From the NCBI GenBank assembly GCA_003646995.1, contig QMLZ01000021.1, positions 1 through 23,600 of the forward strand: 23,600 bases of DNA, in the 5' to 3' direction. The notes beneath the pieces were generated by a model that saw nothing but the letters and a program-made list of their open reading frames with translations, was not told the origin of the DNA and did not search any database. The first letter of the stretch is position 1. The number at the start of each line of letters is the position of its first letter. The stretch comes from Deltaproteobacteria bacterium (GTDB lineage: Bacteria > Desulfobacterota > DSM-4660 > Desulfatiglandales > Desulfatiglandaceae). Made by a program: the position numbers and the translations under genes. Positions 7,152 to 16,091 of the stretch are shown one piece after another.

Positions 7152-10100
7152 ACCAGGCACACCACACGGAGCTTGATCCGGTTGACTGCCCCCTTTCGGG
7201 AACAAACCTCATTGAAGCCAGCGCAGGTACAGGGAAGACCTACACCATTGCCTCCCTGGTGTTGCGTCTTTTGTTGGAAAAGCGATTGAGTATAGGACAG
7301 ATTCTGGTTGTTACCTTCACCGAGGCAGCCACTGAGGAATTAAAAGAAAGGATTAGGGCGAGACTGAAGAAGGCCCTTGATTTCTGTACGGGCAAAGATG
7401 AAGGAGATCCTTTCATTAGGGCCTTGAGCCAGAGACTACCGCTGGATCAAGCCGCTCGGCAGCTTTTGAATTCAGCGCTCAGGGAATTTGACGAAGCCGC
7501 CATTTATACCATTCACGGATTTTGCCATAGGGTGCTCACTGATCACGCCTTCGAAACAGGAGAGGCATTTGAAGCAAGGCTTATTACCGATGAGTTGGAG
7601 ATATACCAAAGGGTCGCCCATGACTTCTGGCGCAGAAGGTTGTATGCGGCTCCTCCTGAATTCATAACCTTTGCCCTTAACAGCAAGTTTAAGACTGACT
7701 CCCTTATGGAAACTATAAGGAACGTAATCACCTGGCCTGATCTAAAAGTACTCCCGGATCCTCTTCTGCCGGAATTTCCTGAGCTGAGCCCATTTCGTCG
7801 GATGTTTTCAACTCTTAAAATGAATTGGAAGGAATGGAGAGACAAAGTTCAAGAGATTCTTCTGAACACGAATCTAGACGGGAGGATTTATGGAGGGCTC
7901 ACCAAGGACAAGACAGGTACCACGGGCAGGGAAAAGAAGGTCGCGCTTTTGATGGATAGCCTGGACGAATGGCTCCAAGGCGATTGGGCGGTGTTTCCCA
8001 TCCCTGACAACCTAGAAAAGCTTACAGCACGAAGCCTTTGTTCGTATGCCAAAGACGATCACGGCATCACGGAGCATCCCTTTTTCACCCAATTTGAGGA
8101 GATTTATGATATTGCCAAGCATATTAGTCAACAGATGGACAGGTACCTGTTATATCTAAAATCCAGTTTCGCCAAGGCGGCAAGGAGTGAAATTGCCCGA
8201 GAAAAGATCAGGGTGAACGCAAGAGGGTACCAAGACCTAATCCTCAGCACCAAAAAGGCCATTGAAGGAATCAAGGGCAAAAAGGTTAACGCATCACTTG
8301 CCAAAAGATTTAAGGCAGCGCTGATTGATGAGTTTCATGATACGGATTCAGCTCAATACTTTATTTTCCGCAGTGTCTTCGGGAACATCAGGAGGCCGTT
8401 GTTCCTTATAGGGGACCCCAAACAGGCAATCTACGGCTTTAGGGGGGCCGACATCTTCGCATATCTCCAGGCAACTTCAGAGGTCCGGCACAAATACACT
8501 CTCTCCACCAACTGGAGGTCTGACCCAAGCCTGATAAAGGCAGTTAATACCCTATTCAGGTTAAAACAGAGGCCTTTTCTCTTTAAGGAGGTTGGATTCA
8601 TAGAGGCCGTGGCGTCACGGCAAAAACAAGTGGAAAAGCTCGCCGTGGACGGAAGGCCCGAATCACCAATGAAACTTTGGTACCTGGAAAAAGATCCTTC
8701 CGGTCCGTCAGGCAAACCCATCGCAAAGGCTGATGCCCGGCAGGCCTTGGCCCGCTCTGTGGCCTACGAGATATCCAAGTTGATAGACCTTGGTAGGCAG
8801 GAGCGGGCACTACTAGGAGAAAAACCTGTAAGAGAGCAAGATATGGCCGTTCTTACCCGGACCAACGACGAGGCCATGCTGGTCCAGAAATCTCTTCGCG
8901 AGCTTGGGGTAAATAGCGTCTTGTATAGCGGCCAAAACGTCTTTAAAACCCGCGAGGCCTGGGAAATAAAAGTGTTGATGTCCGCCATTTGCACATCCGA
9001 GGACAGCGAACTGGTTCGCGCTGCCCTTGCTACTGAGATCTTCGGACTGAAGGCCGAGGATATCTTCTTGCTCCAGGAAGCTGGAGCCTCATGGGAAGAT
9101 GTGGTCTTCCGTTTCAAACAGTACCGTGGTATCTGGGAAACAAACGGATTCATTACCATGTTTCGGCACCTTATGGACAAGGAAAAGGGCTTGGAAAAAC
9201 TGCTTAGCTATCCCGATGGAGAGAGGAAAATCAGCAACCTTTTGCAATTGTCTGAGTTGATCCAAGAGGCCTCAACTGAGCACTGCCTCGGGCTCAGTGG
9301 ATTATTGACCTGGGTTGCCGAACAGATTCAAAGCCCTTCGGCCGCCTCAGATGAACAAGAATTGCGCCTTGAAAGTGATGAGCAGGCCGTAAAGGTTCTC
9401 ACTATCCATAAAAGCAAGGGACTGGAGTTTCCAATAGTTTTCTGCCCCTATGCGTGGGGAGATTCAGAGCAAGGCGGTGATCAGGTAAAATTCCACGAAC
9501 CCAAAGGCAAGGCCACAATGGTTTTAGACCTCGGCTCACCCGAAAGGGACAAATTTGAAGCGCTAAGTGCCAGGGAGCTGTTGGCGGAAAACATAAGATT
9601 GTTGTACGTGGCAGTCACGAGGGCAAAAAGCGCGTGTTACCTGGCCTGGGGTGATATCAATAAAACGGGGAGCTCGGCATTCGCCTATCTATTGTGTGGT
9701 CCTGACAGTTTCTCTGACGAAAACGTTGTTGACCTGACCTTAAGGCTTTACGAGAAGGCCAGGAACAAGGGCCTAAGGTCGAGGTTAATCAGACTGGCAA
9801 AAGAAAGCGGGGGAAGTATAGAGATCTGCGCCCCGCCTTCTGCGGGCAAGAAGGTTGAGGCAATAGAAAAAGATTTGAAAGAGTTCAGGGCAAGGAGATT
9901 CAGCGGAGGTATCGTCAGCGACTGGGGTATAAGCAGCTTTTCATCACTCGTCTCTGGATACAATGAAGGTATGGATCTGCCCGACCATGACCTTTTCGTT
10001 TACCCTGAAGAGCCACCTGGATCCGCTCCCCTCGCGCCCTCGCAAACTGAATTCAGTTCCATATTGGAGTTCCCTCGAGGACCAAAGGCCGGCAGTTTCC

Positions 10101-10816
10101 TTCACAAGATAATGGAGCAGGTGGATTTTGCAACCTCCGCCAAATCCCATAGAGAAGAGCTGGTTAGAAACACACTTGCGGACTATGGTTACGAAGAACA
10201 CTGGACCGAAGCCATTTGTAAAATGCTGGACAACGCTCTTGAGGCAAGGCTCGATGAGAATGATCAAGATCTCAAGTTGTCACTAGTTCCGGCAAACCAT
10301 AGATTGAATGAGCTTGAGTTTTATTTTCCCTTGAACCGGATAACTCCCAAGGAGTTAGCCAATTTGTTTCAAGGATCTTATGCGGATCCGTCTTTAGAAC
10401 AGGTACCTGAAAGGATTGAAACCATCCAGTTTTCCCCGGCCAGGGGGTTTATGAAGGGCTACATCGATATGGTATTTGAATGGAGAGGAAGATATTACCT
10501 AGTGGACTGGAAATCCAACTATCTCGGGCCGAGCATTGAATACTACGACCAAGCCTCCATGCTGGAGGAGATGATAAGGCACCTTTATTTTCTTCAGTAC
10601 CATATCTATTGCCTGGCGCTGGACCAATACCTCAGATGCAGACTACCCGGGTACAGTTATGAAAGACACTTTGGCGCCGTGCTCTACATATTTTTACGGG
10701 GTATGGATGCTGAGAGGTCTCCTCAATATGGTGTTTACAAGGCAAGACCTCATTACGAGATGATGGCCCACTTGAGACATAGATTGCTGGACATAGGTCA
10801 TGGGGCAAAGGGATAA
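7148..10816 (+). CDS. recB: RecBCD subunit RecB (helicase-nuclease, exodeoxyribonuclease V beta chain)
   Basis: A 1222-residue 3'-5' SF1 helicase with a C-terminal nuclease that degrades DNA ends and loads RecA after Chi. Helicase motifs: Walker A ASAGTGKT (24-31), TFTEAATEELKERIR (56-70), DEFHDTD (394-400), GDPKQAIYGFRGAD (422-435), the motif V region TIHKSKGLEFPIVF and motif VI LLYVAVTRAK. The nuclease ligands known from E. coli (H956, E1020, D1067, D1080, K1082) line up with H986 (SFLHKIMEQ), E1057 (NELEF), D1107 (GYIDMV), D1120 and K1122 (VDWKSN), so the nuclease should be active. The 13-residue spacing between the two aspartates is identical. The gene starts inside the recC stop codon and is followed after 56 bases by recD. 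Order recC-recB-recD matches Enterobacteria apart from the ptrA insertion found there. Confidence 0.96.
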   Translation: MNQAHHTELDPVDCPLSGTNLIEASAGTGKTYTIASLVLRLLLEKRLSIGQILVVTFTEAATEELKERIRARLKKALDFCTGKDEGDPFIRALSQRLPLDQAARQLLNSALREFDEAAIYTIHGFCHRVLTDHAFETGEAFEARLITDELEIYQRVAHDFWRRRLYAAPPEFITFALNSKFKTDSLMETIRNVITWPDLKVLPDPLLPEFPELSPFRRMFSTLKMNWKEWRDKVQEILLNTNLDGRIYGGLTKDKTGTTGREKKVALLMDSLDEWLQGDWAVFPIPDNLEKLTARSLCSYAKDDHGITEHPFFTQFEEIYDIAKHISQQMDRYLLYLKSSFAKAARSEIAREKIRVNARGYQDLILSTKKAIEGIKGKKVNASLAKRFKAALIDEFHDTDSAQYFIFRSVFGNIRRPLFLIGDPKQAIYGFRGADIFAYLQATSEVRHKYTLSTNWRSDPSLIKAVNTLFRLKQRPFLFKEVGFIEAVASRQKQVEKLAVDGRPESPMKLWYLEKDPSGPSGKPIAKADARQALARSVAYEISKLIDLGRQERALLGEKPVREQDMAVLTRTNDEAMLVQKSLRELGVNSVLYSGQNVFKTREAWEIKVLMSAICTSEDSELVRAALATEIFGLKAEDIFLLQEAGASWEDVVFRFKQYRGIWETNGFITMFRHLMDKEKGLEKLLSYPDGERKISNLLQLSELIQEASTEHCLGLSGLLTWVAEQIQSPSAASDEQELRLESDEQAVKVLTIHKSKGLEFPIVFCPYAWGDSEQGGDQVKFHEPKGKATMVLDLGSPERDKFEALSARELLAENIRLLYVAVTRAKSACYLAWGDINKTGSSAFAYLLCGPDSFSDENVVDLTLRLYEKARNKGLRSRLIRLAKESGGSIEICAPPSAGKKVEAIEKDLKEFRARRFSGGIVSDWGISSFSSLVSGYNEGMDLPDHDLFVYPEEPPGSAPLAPSQTEFSSILEFPRGPKAGSFLHKIMEQVDFATSAKSHREELVRNTLADYGYEEHWTEAICKMLDNALEARLDENDQDLKLSLVPANHRLNELEFYFPLNRITPKELANLFQGSYADPSLEQVPERIETIQFSPARGFMKGYIDMVFEWRGRYYLVDWKSNYLGPSIEYYDQASMLEEMIRHLYFLQYHIYCLALDQYLRCRLPGYSYERHFGAVLYIFLRGMDAERSPQYGVYKARPHYEMMAHLRHRLLDIGHGAKG

Positions 10817-10872
10817 GGGCAAAACACGGACGAACTCTCGTTGATCTAGGCCCACTAAATGACTCTGAGGAT

Positions 10873-12741
10873 GTGGATGATATGGCCATGAATTTTTTCA
10901 GGGTAGATACCCGTAAATACGAAGCTATGGTAGATACAGACTTGCTACCTGACATTGCGCTTCAATTTGCCCGCTTTATTACGTCCCTTGCTGACAACCC
11001 AAGCAACGGACTTTATTTGGGAGCAGCCTTGGCCAGTTTTGTAACAGAGCATGGCCATATTTGCCTCGACCTAGGGCAGGCAGAGGGCAGGCCTTTTTGT
11101 GATGAGTATGGGCGGTACGTTTGTCACTGCCCCGCCATAAAGACATGGAAAAAAGAACTCCTTGAAAGCGGCGTGGTCGGCAGACCAGGGGATTTTGCTC
11201 CCTTGATCCTGGACGACCATGGCCGGCTTTACCTCCATCGCTACTGGAGGTATGAGAACTCCCTTGCTGCCCACATTAACCAAAGAGGCAAACAAAGGCT
11301 CTTTCTCCACGACTCAGGCCTCTTGGGCAACTTGCTGCAACGATACTTCCCATCTCTTGCCTTTGAAGAAATGGATTGGCAGGCGCTTGCAGCGTTCACC
11401 TCGATGGTAAAGACACTTTGCATAATTTCGGGAGGTCCTGGAACCGGTAAAACCACCACTGTGTGCAAGATTATCTCAATCGCATTGGAGCTATATGCTC
11501 ACAAAGAAATGAAAATCGCCCTAGCAGCCCCAACGGGCAAGGCAGCGGCGCGATTGGAAGAGGCCATGAAGCTCCACAGAGACAGGTTGCCGGCCAGCGA
11601 TGGAATCAAAGCTAGAATACCGGTTGAGGCATCAACAATTCACCGACTACTGGGCTACCGCCAGGACAGCCCGTACTTCTTGCACAACAAGCATAACCCG
11701 CTTGCAGTAGACATGGTGATCATTGACGAGGCTTCAATGGTCGACCTACCCCTTATGTCCAAGCTGTTTGATGCTGTCCCACGAGAGGCCCCTATCATTT
11801 TGCTGGGAGACAGGGACCAACTGGCCTCTGTGGAGGCAGGGGCTGTGCTGGGTGATCTATGTAACAATGAAGCGGTTGAGCACTTCTCCACACCCTATAG
11901 AAAAGCCTTTGAATCAGTTACAGGGAAGAGGCTCAACATGCATGAACCCGATGGTTCGGATGAAGGGTTTCAGGACTGTGTGGTCCAGCTGGCCAAGAAT
12001 TACCGATTCGGGCCCCAAAGCGGCATAGGCCGACTTGCCCGAGCCATCAATGAGGGTGATGCCCACGGTGTGATGCAGATCCTGAAAGAGCCCCGGCTTA
12101 ACGATGTGTCTTGGTACGATTTGCCACACCACCGCGGACTGCTTTCTGCGCTTGGGTCTTTCATTGAAAGGGGATATGGCCCCTTTGCCGAAACTGAACA
12201 TATACATGAGGGATTTTTGCTATTTGAAAAGTTCCGGATCCTTTGTGCAATCAGGCAAGGGCCTTACGGGGTAGCAAACCTGAACTTGTTGGTTGAAAAG
12301 GTATTGGGACGACAAGAAGCGGCAGGCCACAAATCGGCCCTGTACCCAGGCACACCACTGCTGATCACACGCAACGATTATACCTTGGGTATCTACAACG
12401 GTGACATTGGTATTGTTGCCACAGGGAAGGAAGCCAGTGGAAGGCAGGCGGTATTGTTTAGAAACCCTGATGGATCTTTCCGGGAAATCCATCCATCAAG
12501 GCTGCCTGAATTTGAGATCGCTTATGCAATGTCCATTCACAAGGCCCAGGGATCTGAATTTGACGAGGTTATGATCATATTGCCCGATACGGACGTCCCC
12601 ATTCTAACGAGGGAACTTATATACACGGCTGTGACCAGGGCGAGGAGAAGGGTGACCCTCTGGGCGAGGCCGGAGATTCTACGGGCAGCTGTATCAAGGC
12701 GCATACATCGATATTCCGGACTCAGGGAGGCCATTGCATGA
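10873..12741 (+). CDS. recD: RecBCD subunit RecD (exodeoxyribonuclease V alpha chain)
   Basis: The 5'-3' SF1B motor of RecBCD, 622 aa (E. coli RecD about 608). An N-terminal RecB-interacting region (about 1-150) precedes Walker A GGPGTGKT (187-194), the APTGKAAARLEEA motif, IIDEASMVDLPL with D285/E286, GDRDQLASVEAGAVLGD, the motif V region SIHKAQGSEFDEV (from about 554) and motif VI YTAVTRARRRVTLWA. The helicase is complete and looks active. It has the two-domain length of RecBCD-type RecD rather than the longer free-standing RecD2. The first in-frame start is a GTG at 10873, with GAGG only two bases away; the ATG at 10882 has better spacing to the same GAGGA and may be the true start. The stop overlaps the sfsA start (ATGA, 12738-12741). 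Confidence 0.94.
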   Translation: MDDMAMNFFRVDTRKYEAMVDTDLLPDIALQFARFITSLADNPSNGLYLGAALASFVTEHGHICLDLGQAEGRPFCDEYGRYVCHCPAIKTWKKELLESGVVGRPGDFAPLILDDHGRLYLHRYWRYENSLAAHINQRGKQRLFLHDSGLLGNLLQRYFPSLAFEEMDWQALAAFTSMVKTLCIISGGPGTGKTTTVCKIISIALELYAHKEMKIALAAPTGKAAARLEEAMKLHRDRLPASDGIKARIPVEASTIHRLLGYRQDSPYFLHNKHNPLAVDMVIIDEASMVDLPLMSKLFDAVPREAPIILLGDRDQLASVEAGAVLGDLCNNEAVEHFSTPYRKAFESVTGKRLNMHEPDGSDEGFQDCVVQLAKNYRFGPQSGIGRLARAINEGDAHGVMQILKEPRLNDVSWYDLPHHRGLLSALGSFIERGYGPFAETEHIHEGFLLFEKFRILCAIRQGPYGVANLNLLVEKVLGRQEAAGHKSALYPGTPLLITRNDYTLGIYNGDIGIVATGKEASGRQAVLFRNPDGSFREIHPSRLPEFEIAYAMSIHKAQGSEFDEVMIILPDTDVPILTRELIYTAVTRARRRVTLWARPEILRAAVSRRIHRYSGLREAIA

Positions 12742-13460
12742 ATCTGTGTAGGGACGTCGAGTGTTCAATTACTTGGCCCACGCTCATCAAGGGGGTCTTG
12801 ATTCGTCGGTACAAACGATTCTTGGCCGATGTCATGCTAGAGGACGGCGGTCTAGTAACGGCCCACTGTCCCAACTCAGGAAGCATGAAGGGCTGTTCAG
12901 AGCCAGGTAGACCCATTTACCTTTCCATGCACAACAACCCAAGGAGGAAGCTTGCTTACACGTGGGAAATAATAGATATGGGAACCTCCCTTGTTGGCAT
13001 AAATACTCTGGTTCCCAACAAACTGGTAAAAAGGTGCATAGCCTGTGGAGCAATAGACGGGCTCAAGGGATACAAGGAAATAAGGACTGAAGTAGCTTAT
13101 GCCGACCATTCCAGGATAGACATATTGCTCCAAGACGAAGAGGAGCTGTGTTATGTGGAGGTAAAAAATTGCACGTTGGTGGAAGACGGTACCGCACTGT
13201 TTCCCGACGCAGTAACGATTAGGGGCCTAAAACACTTGCTTGACCTCCAGGAAGAGATAAAGCGGGGGAACAGGGCTGTGATGTTCTACCTGGTTCAGCG
13301 AATGGATGCCAAGCGTTTCGCCCCTGCAGACATGATTGACCCCGCGTACGGTGAGCAGTTGCGAAGGGCCGTAAACCAAGGTCTTGAAATATTTGTATAC
13401 GATGCCTACTTGGACCTGGAAAAAGTCCACCTGAACAGGGAATTGCCCGTGATTTTGTAA
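12738..13460 (+). CDS. sfsA: SfsA family protein (nuclease-like fold, DNA-associated)
   Basis: This 240-residue protein shows the SfsA signatures from end to end: LIRRYKRFLADV (21-32), PNSGSMKGCSEPG (45-57), NNPRRKLAYTWE (66-77), NKLVKRCIACGAI (94-106) and VEVKNCTLVEDGTALFPDAV (140-159), then RGLKHLLDL. D128 (RIDIL) and E141-x-K143 (VEVKN) form the PD-(D/E)xK-like centre typical of this family. SfsA was named for a sugar-fermentation phenotype in E. coli and shown to bind DNA; its biochemical role is unsettled. Here it is the last gene of the recCBD unit, overlapping recD by four bases, which favours a DNA-processing role over a sugar one, but that is inference from context. The next gene starts 152 bases on; a weak AT-rich inverted repeat (AATGA/TCATT) just after the stop is too poor to call a terminator. 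Confidence 0.92.
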   Translation: MNLCRDVECSITWPTLIKGVLIRRYKRFLADVMLEDGGLVTAHCPNSGSMKGCSEPGRPIYLSMHNNPRRKLAYTWEIIDMGTSLVGINTLVPNKLVKRCIACGAIDGLKGYKEIRTEVAYADHSRIDILLQDEEELCYVEVKNCTLVEDGTALFPDAVTIRGLKHLLDLQEEIKRGNRAVMFYLVQRMDAKRFAPADMIDPAYGEQLRRAVNQGLEIFVYDAYLDLEKVHLNRELPVIL

Positions 13461-13612
13461 TTAATGATCTTTCCTTTGTCATTTTGACGCAGCCCTCGAA
13501 ACTTGTCCTTCGAATGTTTTTCTTGCAATTGTTAGCGATTTTATTAGACTGGGGTTGACTCCCGTGATGAAATTTTTCTAGTCACCTGTTAACCCTTACC
13601 CTCTTTGAATAT

Positions 13613-15373
13613 ATGCCAGATACACGCCCTCACGAACTCCTGCCCAAGCTCAAGAAGTATCGAATAGATGAACGACTGTACATCCTGATCGTTGCTGCCG
13701 TAATAGGTCTGCTTGGCGGCTATGGCGCGGTTCTGTTCCGTTTCGTCATCAAGATTGCTCAGTACATTTTTTATCACAATTCCAATGATATACTTACCTT
13801 TGCACACGAGCTTCCCCATTATACCATTGTGCTTGTCCCGGCATTGGGTGGGCTGGTTGTCGGCCTAGTGGTACATTTTGGGGCCAGAGAGGCAAAGGGA
13901 CACGGGGTGCCCGAGGTAATGGAAGCGGTCGCTCTCAGGGATGGGAGAATGAGGAAAAGGGTTGCGGCCGTAAAGATAATGGCTTCTGCCGTGTGCATTG
14001 GATCCGGGGGCTCAGTGGGCAGGGAAGGCCCCATAGTCCAGATAGGCTCTTCTTTGGCCTCCACTGTTACTCAGCTTCTGGGCATGCCCAGGGTCCATCA
14101 CCGGACAATGGTAGGCTGTGGGGCGGCCGCCGGTATTGCGGCCACATTTAACGCACCCATAGCAGGGGTTCTATTTGCCCTGGAGGTACTGCTGGGAGAT
14201 TTTGGAATGGCCTCCTTTTCCCCCGTGGTCTTGTCCTCAGTTACAGCCACTATAATATCGAGACATTACTTTGGTGATTTCCCTGCGTTCATCATCCCAA
14301 CTTACAAACTCAATTCTCTTTGGGAATTCGGTATTTATCCATTCCTGGGCCTGATGGCAGGCCTCGTTGGGATAATTTTCATTGTTGTGTTATACAAGGC
14401 TGAAGATGCTTTTGAGGCACTTCCCATCCCGGAATGGCTAAAGCCCGCACTGGGAGGAGTACTCTTGGGACTCATCCTGTTGAAATGGCCCCACGTATTC
14501 GGCGTAGGTTACGGGGCAATCAACGAGGCCCTACTCAACAAGCTGCCGGGGCTCTTTCTCGCGCTCCTAATCTTCCTCAAAATTGCTGCGACGTCCATCA
14601 CTCTTGGCTCAGGCGGCTCAGGTGGTATTTTTGCCCCGTCCCTTTTCATAGGAGCAATGTTGGGAGGCTTTTTCGGCTGGCTTGCAAATATCCTCTTTCC
14701 AGGAATCCCAGCCTCTCCCGGTGCCTACGCACTGGTGGGAATGGGGGCAGTGGTGGCAGGAACGACCCACGCGCCTATCACAGCAATCCTCATAATTTTC
14801 GAGATGAGCGGCAACTACAAGATTATACTCCCCATGATGATAACCTGTATCCTGAGCACCATAATCACGGTTTCTCTCAAAAGGGGCTCCATTTACACGA
14901 TAAAACTACTGCGGAGGGGAGTGGACATAGCAGGGGGTATGGAACAAAATATTCTTCGCACCCTCAAAGTCGGCCAGTTCATGGTCCAGGACGTTTTCAA
15001 GGTTCCAGAATCAATGAAACTGAGAGATCTTATCAATACCTTCAAAACCATGGATGTATCTTACCTGCATGTGGTCAATGACACGGGAGAATTAACCGGT
15101 GTTATCTCCTTCAGAGACCTAAGGCCTTTGCTGGAGGAATATGTGCTCCGGGACCTGGTGGTTGCCAAGGACCTAGCCACAACAGATGTTGTTACAATTA
15201 CACCTGAAAGGAACATCCTAACAGCCCTTCAATTGATGAGCGAAAAGGGCATTTCGCAGTTACCGGTAGTGGCAAAAGAGAATGGAAAGAAGGTAATCGG
15301 CACCTTGAGAGACAAGGATATAATGGCCGCATATGATAAGGCCGTAATACGTCGCGAGATTGAAGGGAGATAA
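13613..15373 (+). CDS. CLC-type anion transporter/channel with C-terminal CBS pair
   Basis: An inner-membrane CLC protein of 586 aa: about 440 residues of hydrophobic CLC core plus two cytoplasmic CBS domains (about 459-510 and 522-575). Anion-pathway motifs are present: GHGVP (96-100), GREGP (136-140) with the gating glutamate E138, NAPIAGVLFALEV (180-192) and GSGGSGGIFAP (332-342). Two departures from E. coli ClC-ec1 are visible: the serine of GSGIP is replaced by H97, and the inner proton-pathway glutamate (E203) aligns with V192, the residue beside a kept E191. It may therefore be a channel or a weakly coupled exchanger, and the transported ion cannot be assigned. CBS domains suggest nucleotide control. 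No good ribosome-binding site precedes the ATG. It ends one base from the convergent HPP gene. Confidence 0.9.
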   Translation: MPDTRPHELLPKLKKYRIDERLYILIVAAVIGLLGGYGAVLFRFVIKIAQYIFYHNSNDILTFAHELPHYTIVLVPALGGLVVGLVVHFGAREAKGHGVPEVMEAVALRDGRMRKRVAAVKIMASAVCIGSGGSVGREGPIVQIGSSLASTVTQLLGMPRVHHRTMVGCGAAAGIAATFNAPIAGVLFALEVLLGDFGMASFSPVVLSSVTATIISRHYFGDFPAFIIPTYKLNSLWEFGIYPFLGLMAGLVGIIFIVVLYKAEDAFEALPIPEWLKPALGGVLLGLILLKWPHVFGVGYGAINEALLNKLPGLFLALLIFLKIAATSITLGSGGSGGIFAPSLFIGAMLGGFFGWLANILFPGIPASPGAYALVGMGAVVAGTTHAPITAILIIFEMSGNYKIILPMMITCILSTIITVSLKRGSIYTIKLLRRGVDIAGGMEQNILRTLKVGQFMVQDVFKVPESMKLRDLINTFKTMDVSYLHVVNDTGELTGVISFRDLRPLLEEYVLRDLVVAKDLATTDVVTITPERNILTALQLMSEKGISQLPVVAKENGKKVIGTLRDKDIMAAYDKAVIRREIEGR

Positions 15374-15380
15374 TTTATCT
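15368..15380. repeat. Perfect palindrome holding both convergent stop codons
   Basis: AGATAA-T-TTATCT is a 6+6 inverted repeat with one centre base. Its left arm ends with the TAA of the CLC gene and its right arm begins with the TAA of the convergent HPP gene. It is too short and AT-rich to be a strong terminator; it may simply follow from the mirrored stop codons. Confidence 0.5.
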
Positions 15381-16091
15381 GCGCTTCTTATATATGTTCG
15401 AAGAGATCTCTTGCCAAAAGCCCCCGCGGCTTCCAATTCCATCTGCAAGTTCTCGGTAAGCCTTGGTGAGCCTTTGATCAATCTTCCATATGGGATAAGG
15501 AAGGCCACCTATCAACCTAACGAAAACCACAGCTTCTACCAGTAGAAGTATCACCGCGGCAACTAGTGCCATAACCTGGAAAATATTCTTGAAATACCCC
15601 AGCGCAGCTATCAATGCAGTGGCAGCGGCAGGGGGGTGAACACACCTCAACACTATCATCAGTAACCCTATTAAACCCGTTGAAAGGCCTATTACCACTA
15701 CCCTCTGCCAGCTCATCGCCGCTGAATCAAACAAAGACTGTTCCGTATAAAAAAATGCCATTACCTTCAAGCACAACAGACCCACGCCAAGGCCCATGGT
15801 GTGGGAAAGAAACACATTTCTAGGAGACGCGCTTGGAGAAAGTGGGGTATAAAAAAGGATAAAGGCAGATGGGGCAAGGGGTGGAAAAAGAAGTGGTAGC
15901 TTTGTTAACTGGGCCGCCATGGTAATAATGGCCAAAGCGGTGGTGCCTGCTATGAGTGCAAAAAGGATTATCAATAATTGAGTATCCTTTTGCCTGTGGA
16001 AAAGATAACCCACCTGAAGCCGCGAAAAGAAGGCCACTACACGAAACAGCATCGTCGCCTGGGGACCTTGCACCTTTGCCCTTTCACTCAT
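15375..16091 (-). CDS. HPP-family integral membrane protein
   Basis: A 238-residue membrane protein with about five hydrophobic helices (near 38-60, 64-82, 97-116, 129-149 and 170-194) and a basic C-terminal tail. It contains the motif that names the family, HPP at 152-154 (CVHPPAAATAL), and the conserved PPLAPSAFILF and SPSASPRN segments (about 70-92). The family is widespread; some plant and cyanobacterial members transport nitrite, but most bacterial members are uncharacterised, so I do not assign a substrate. The ATG overlaps the HDOD stop codon (ATGA, 16088-16091), so the two are almost certainly co-transcribed and probably translationally coupled. It ends immediately against the CLC gene. 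The start at 16091 is set by that overlap; downstream ATGs would leave the membrane core unchanged. Confidence 0.85.
   Translation of the reverse strand: MSERAKVQGPQATMLFRVVAFFSRLQVGYLFHRQKDTQLLIILFALIAGTTALAIITMAAQLTKLPLLFPPLAPSAFILFYTPLSPSASPRNVFLSHTMGLGVGLLCLKVMAFFYTEQSLFDSAAMSWQRVVVIGLSTGLIGLLMIVLRCVHPPAAATALIAALGYFKNIFQVMALVAAVILLLVEAVVFVRLIGGLPYPIWKIDQRLTKAYRELADGIGSRGGFWQEISSNIYKKRR

Noticed and set aside
13490..13515. GACGCAGCCC before the CLC gene as a second GEMM-type RNA
   Set aside because: Only a short match; the preceding GCAAACC hairpin, the 3' block and a closing stem are missing.
14434..15081. A 215-codon plus-strand frame inside the CLC gene
   Set aside because: It lies wholly within a well-supported gene in another frame, and its translation is rich in Arg, Ser and His with no domain.
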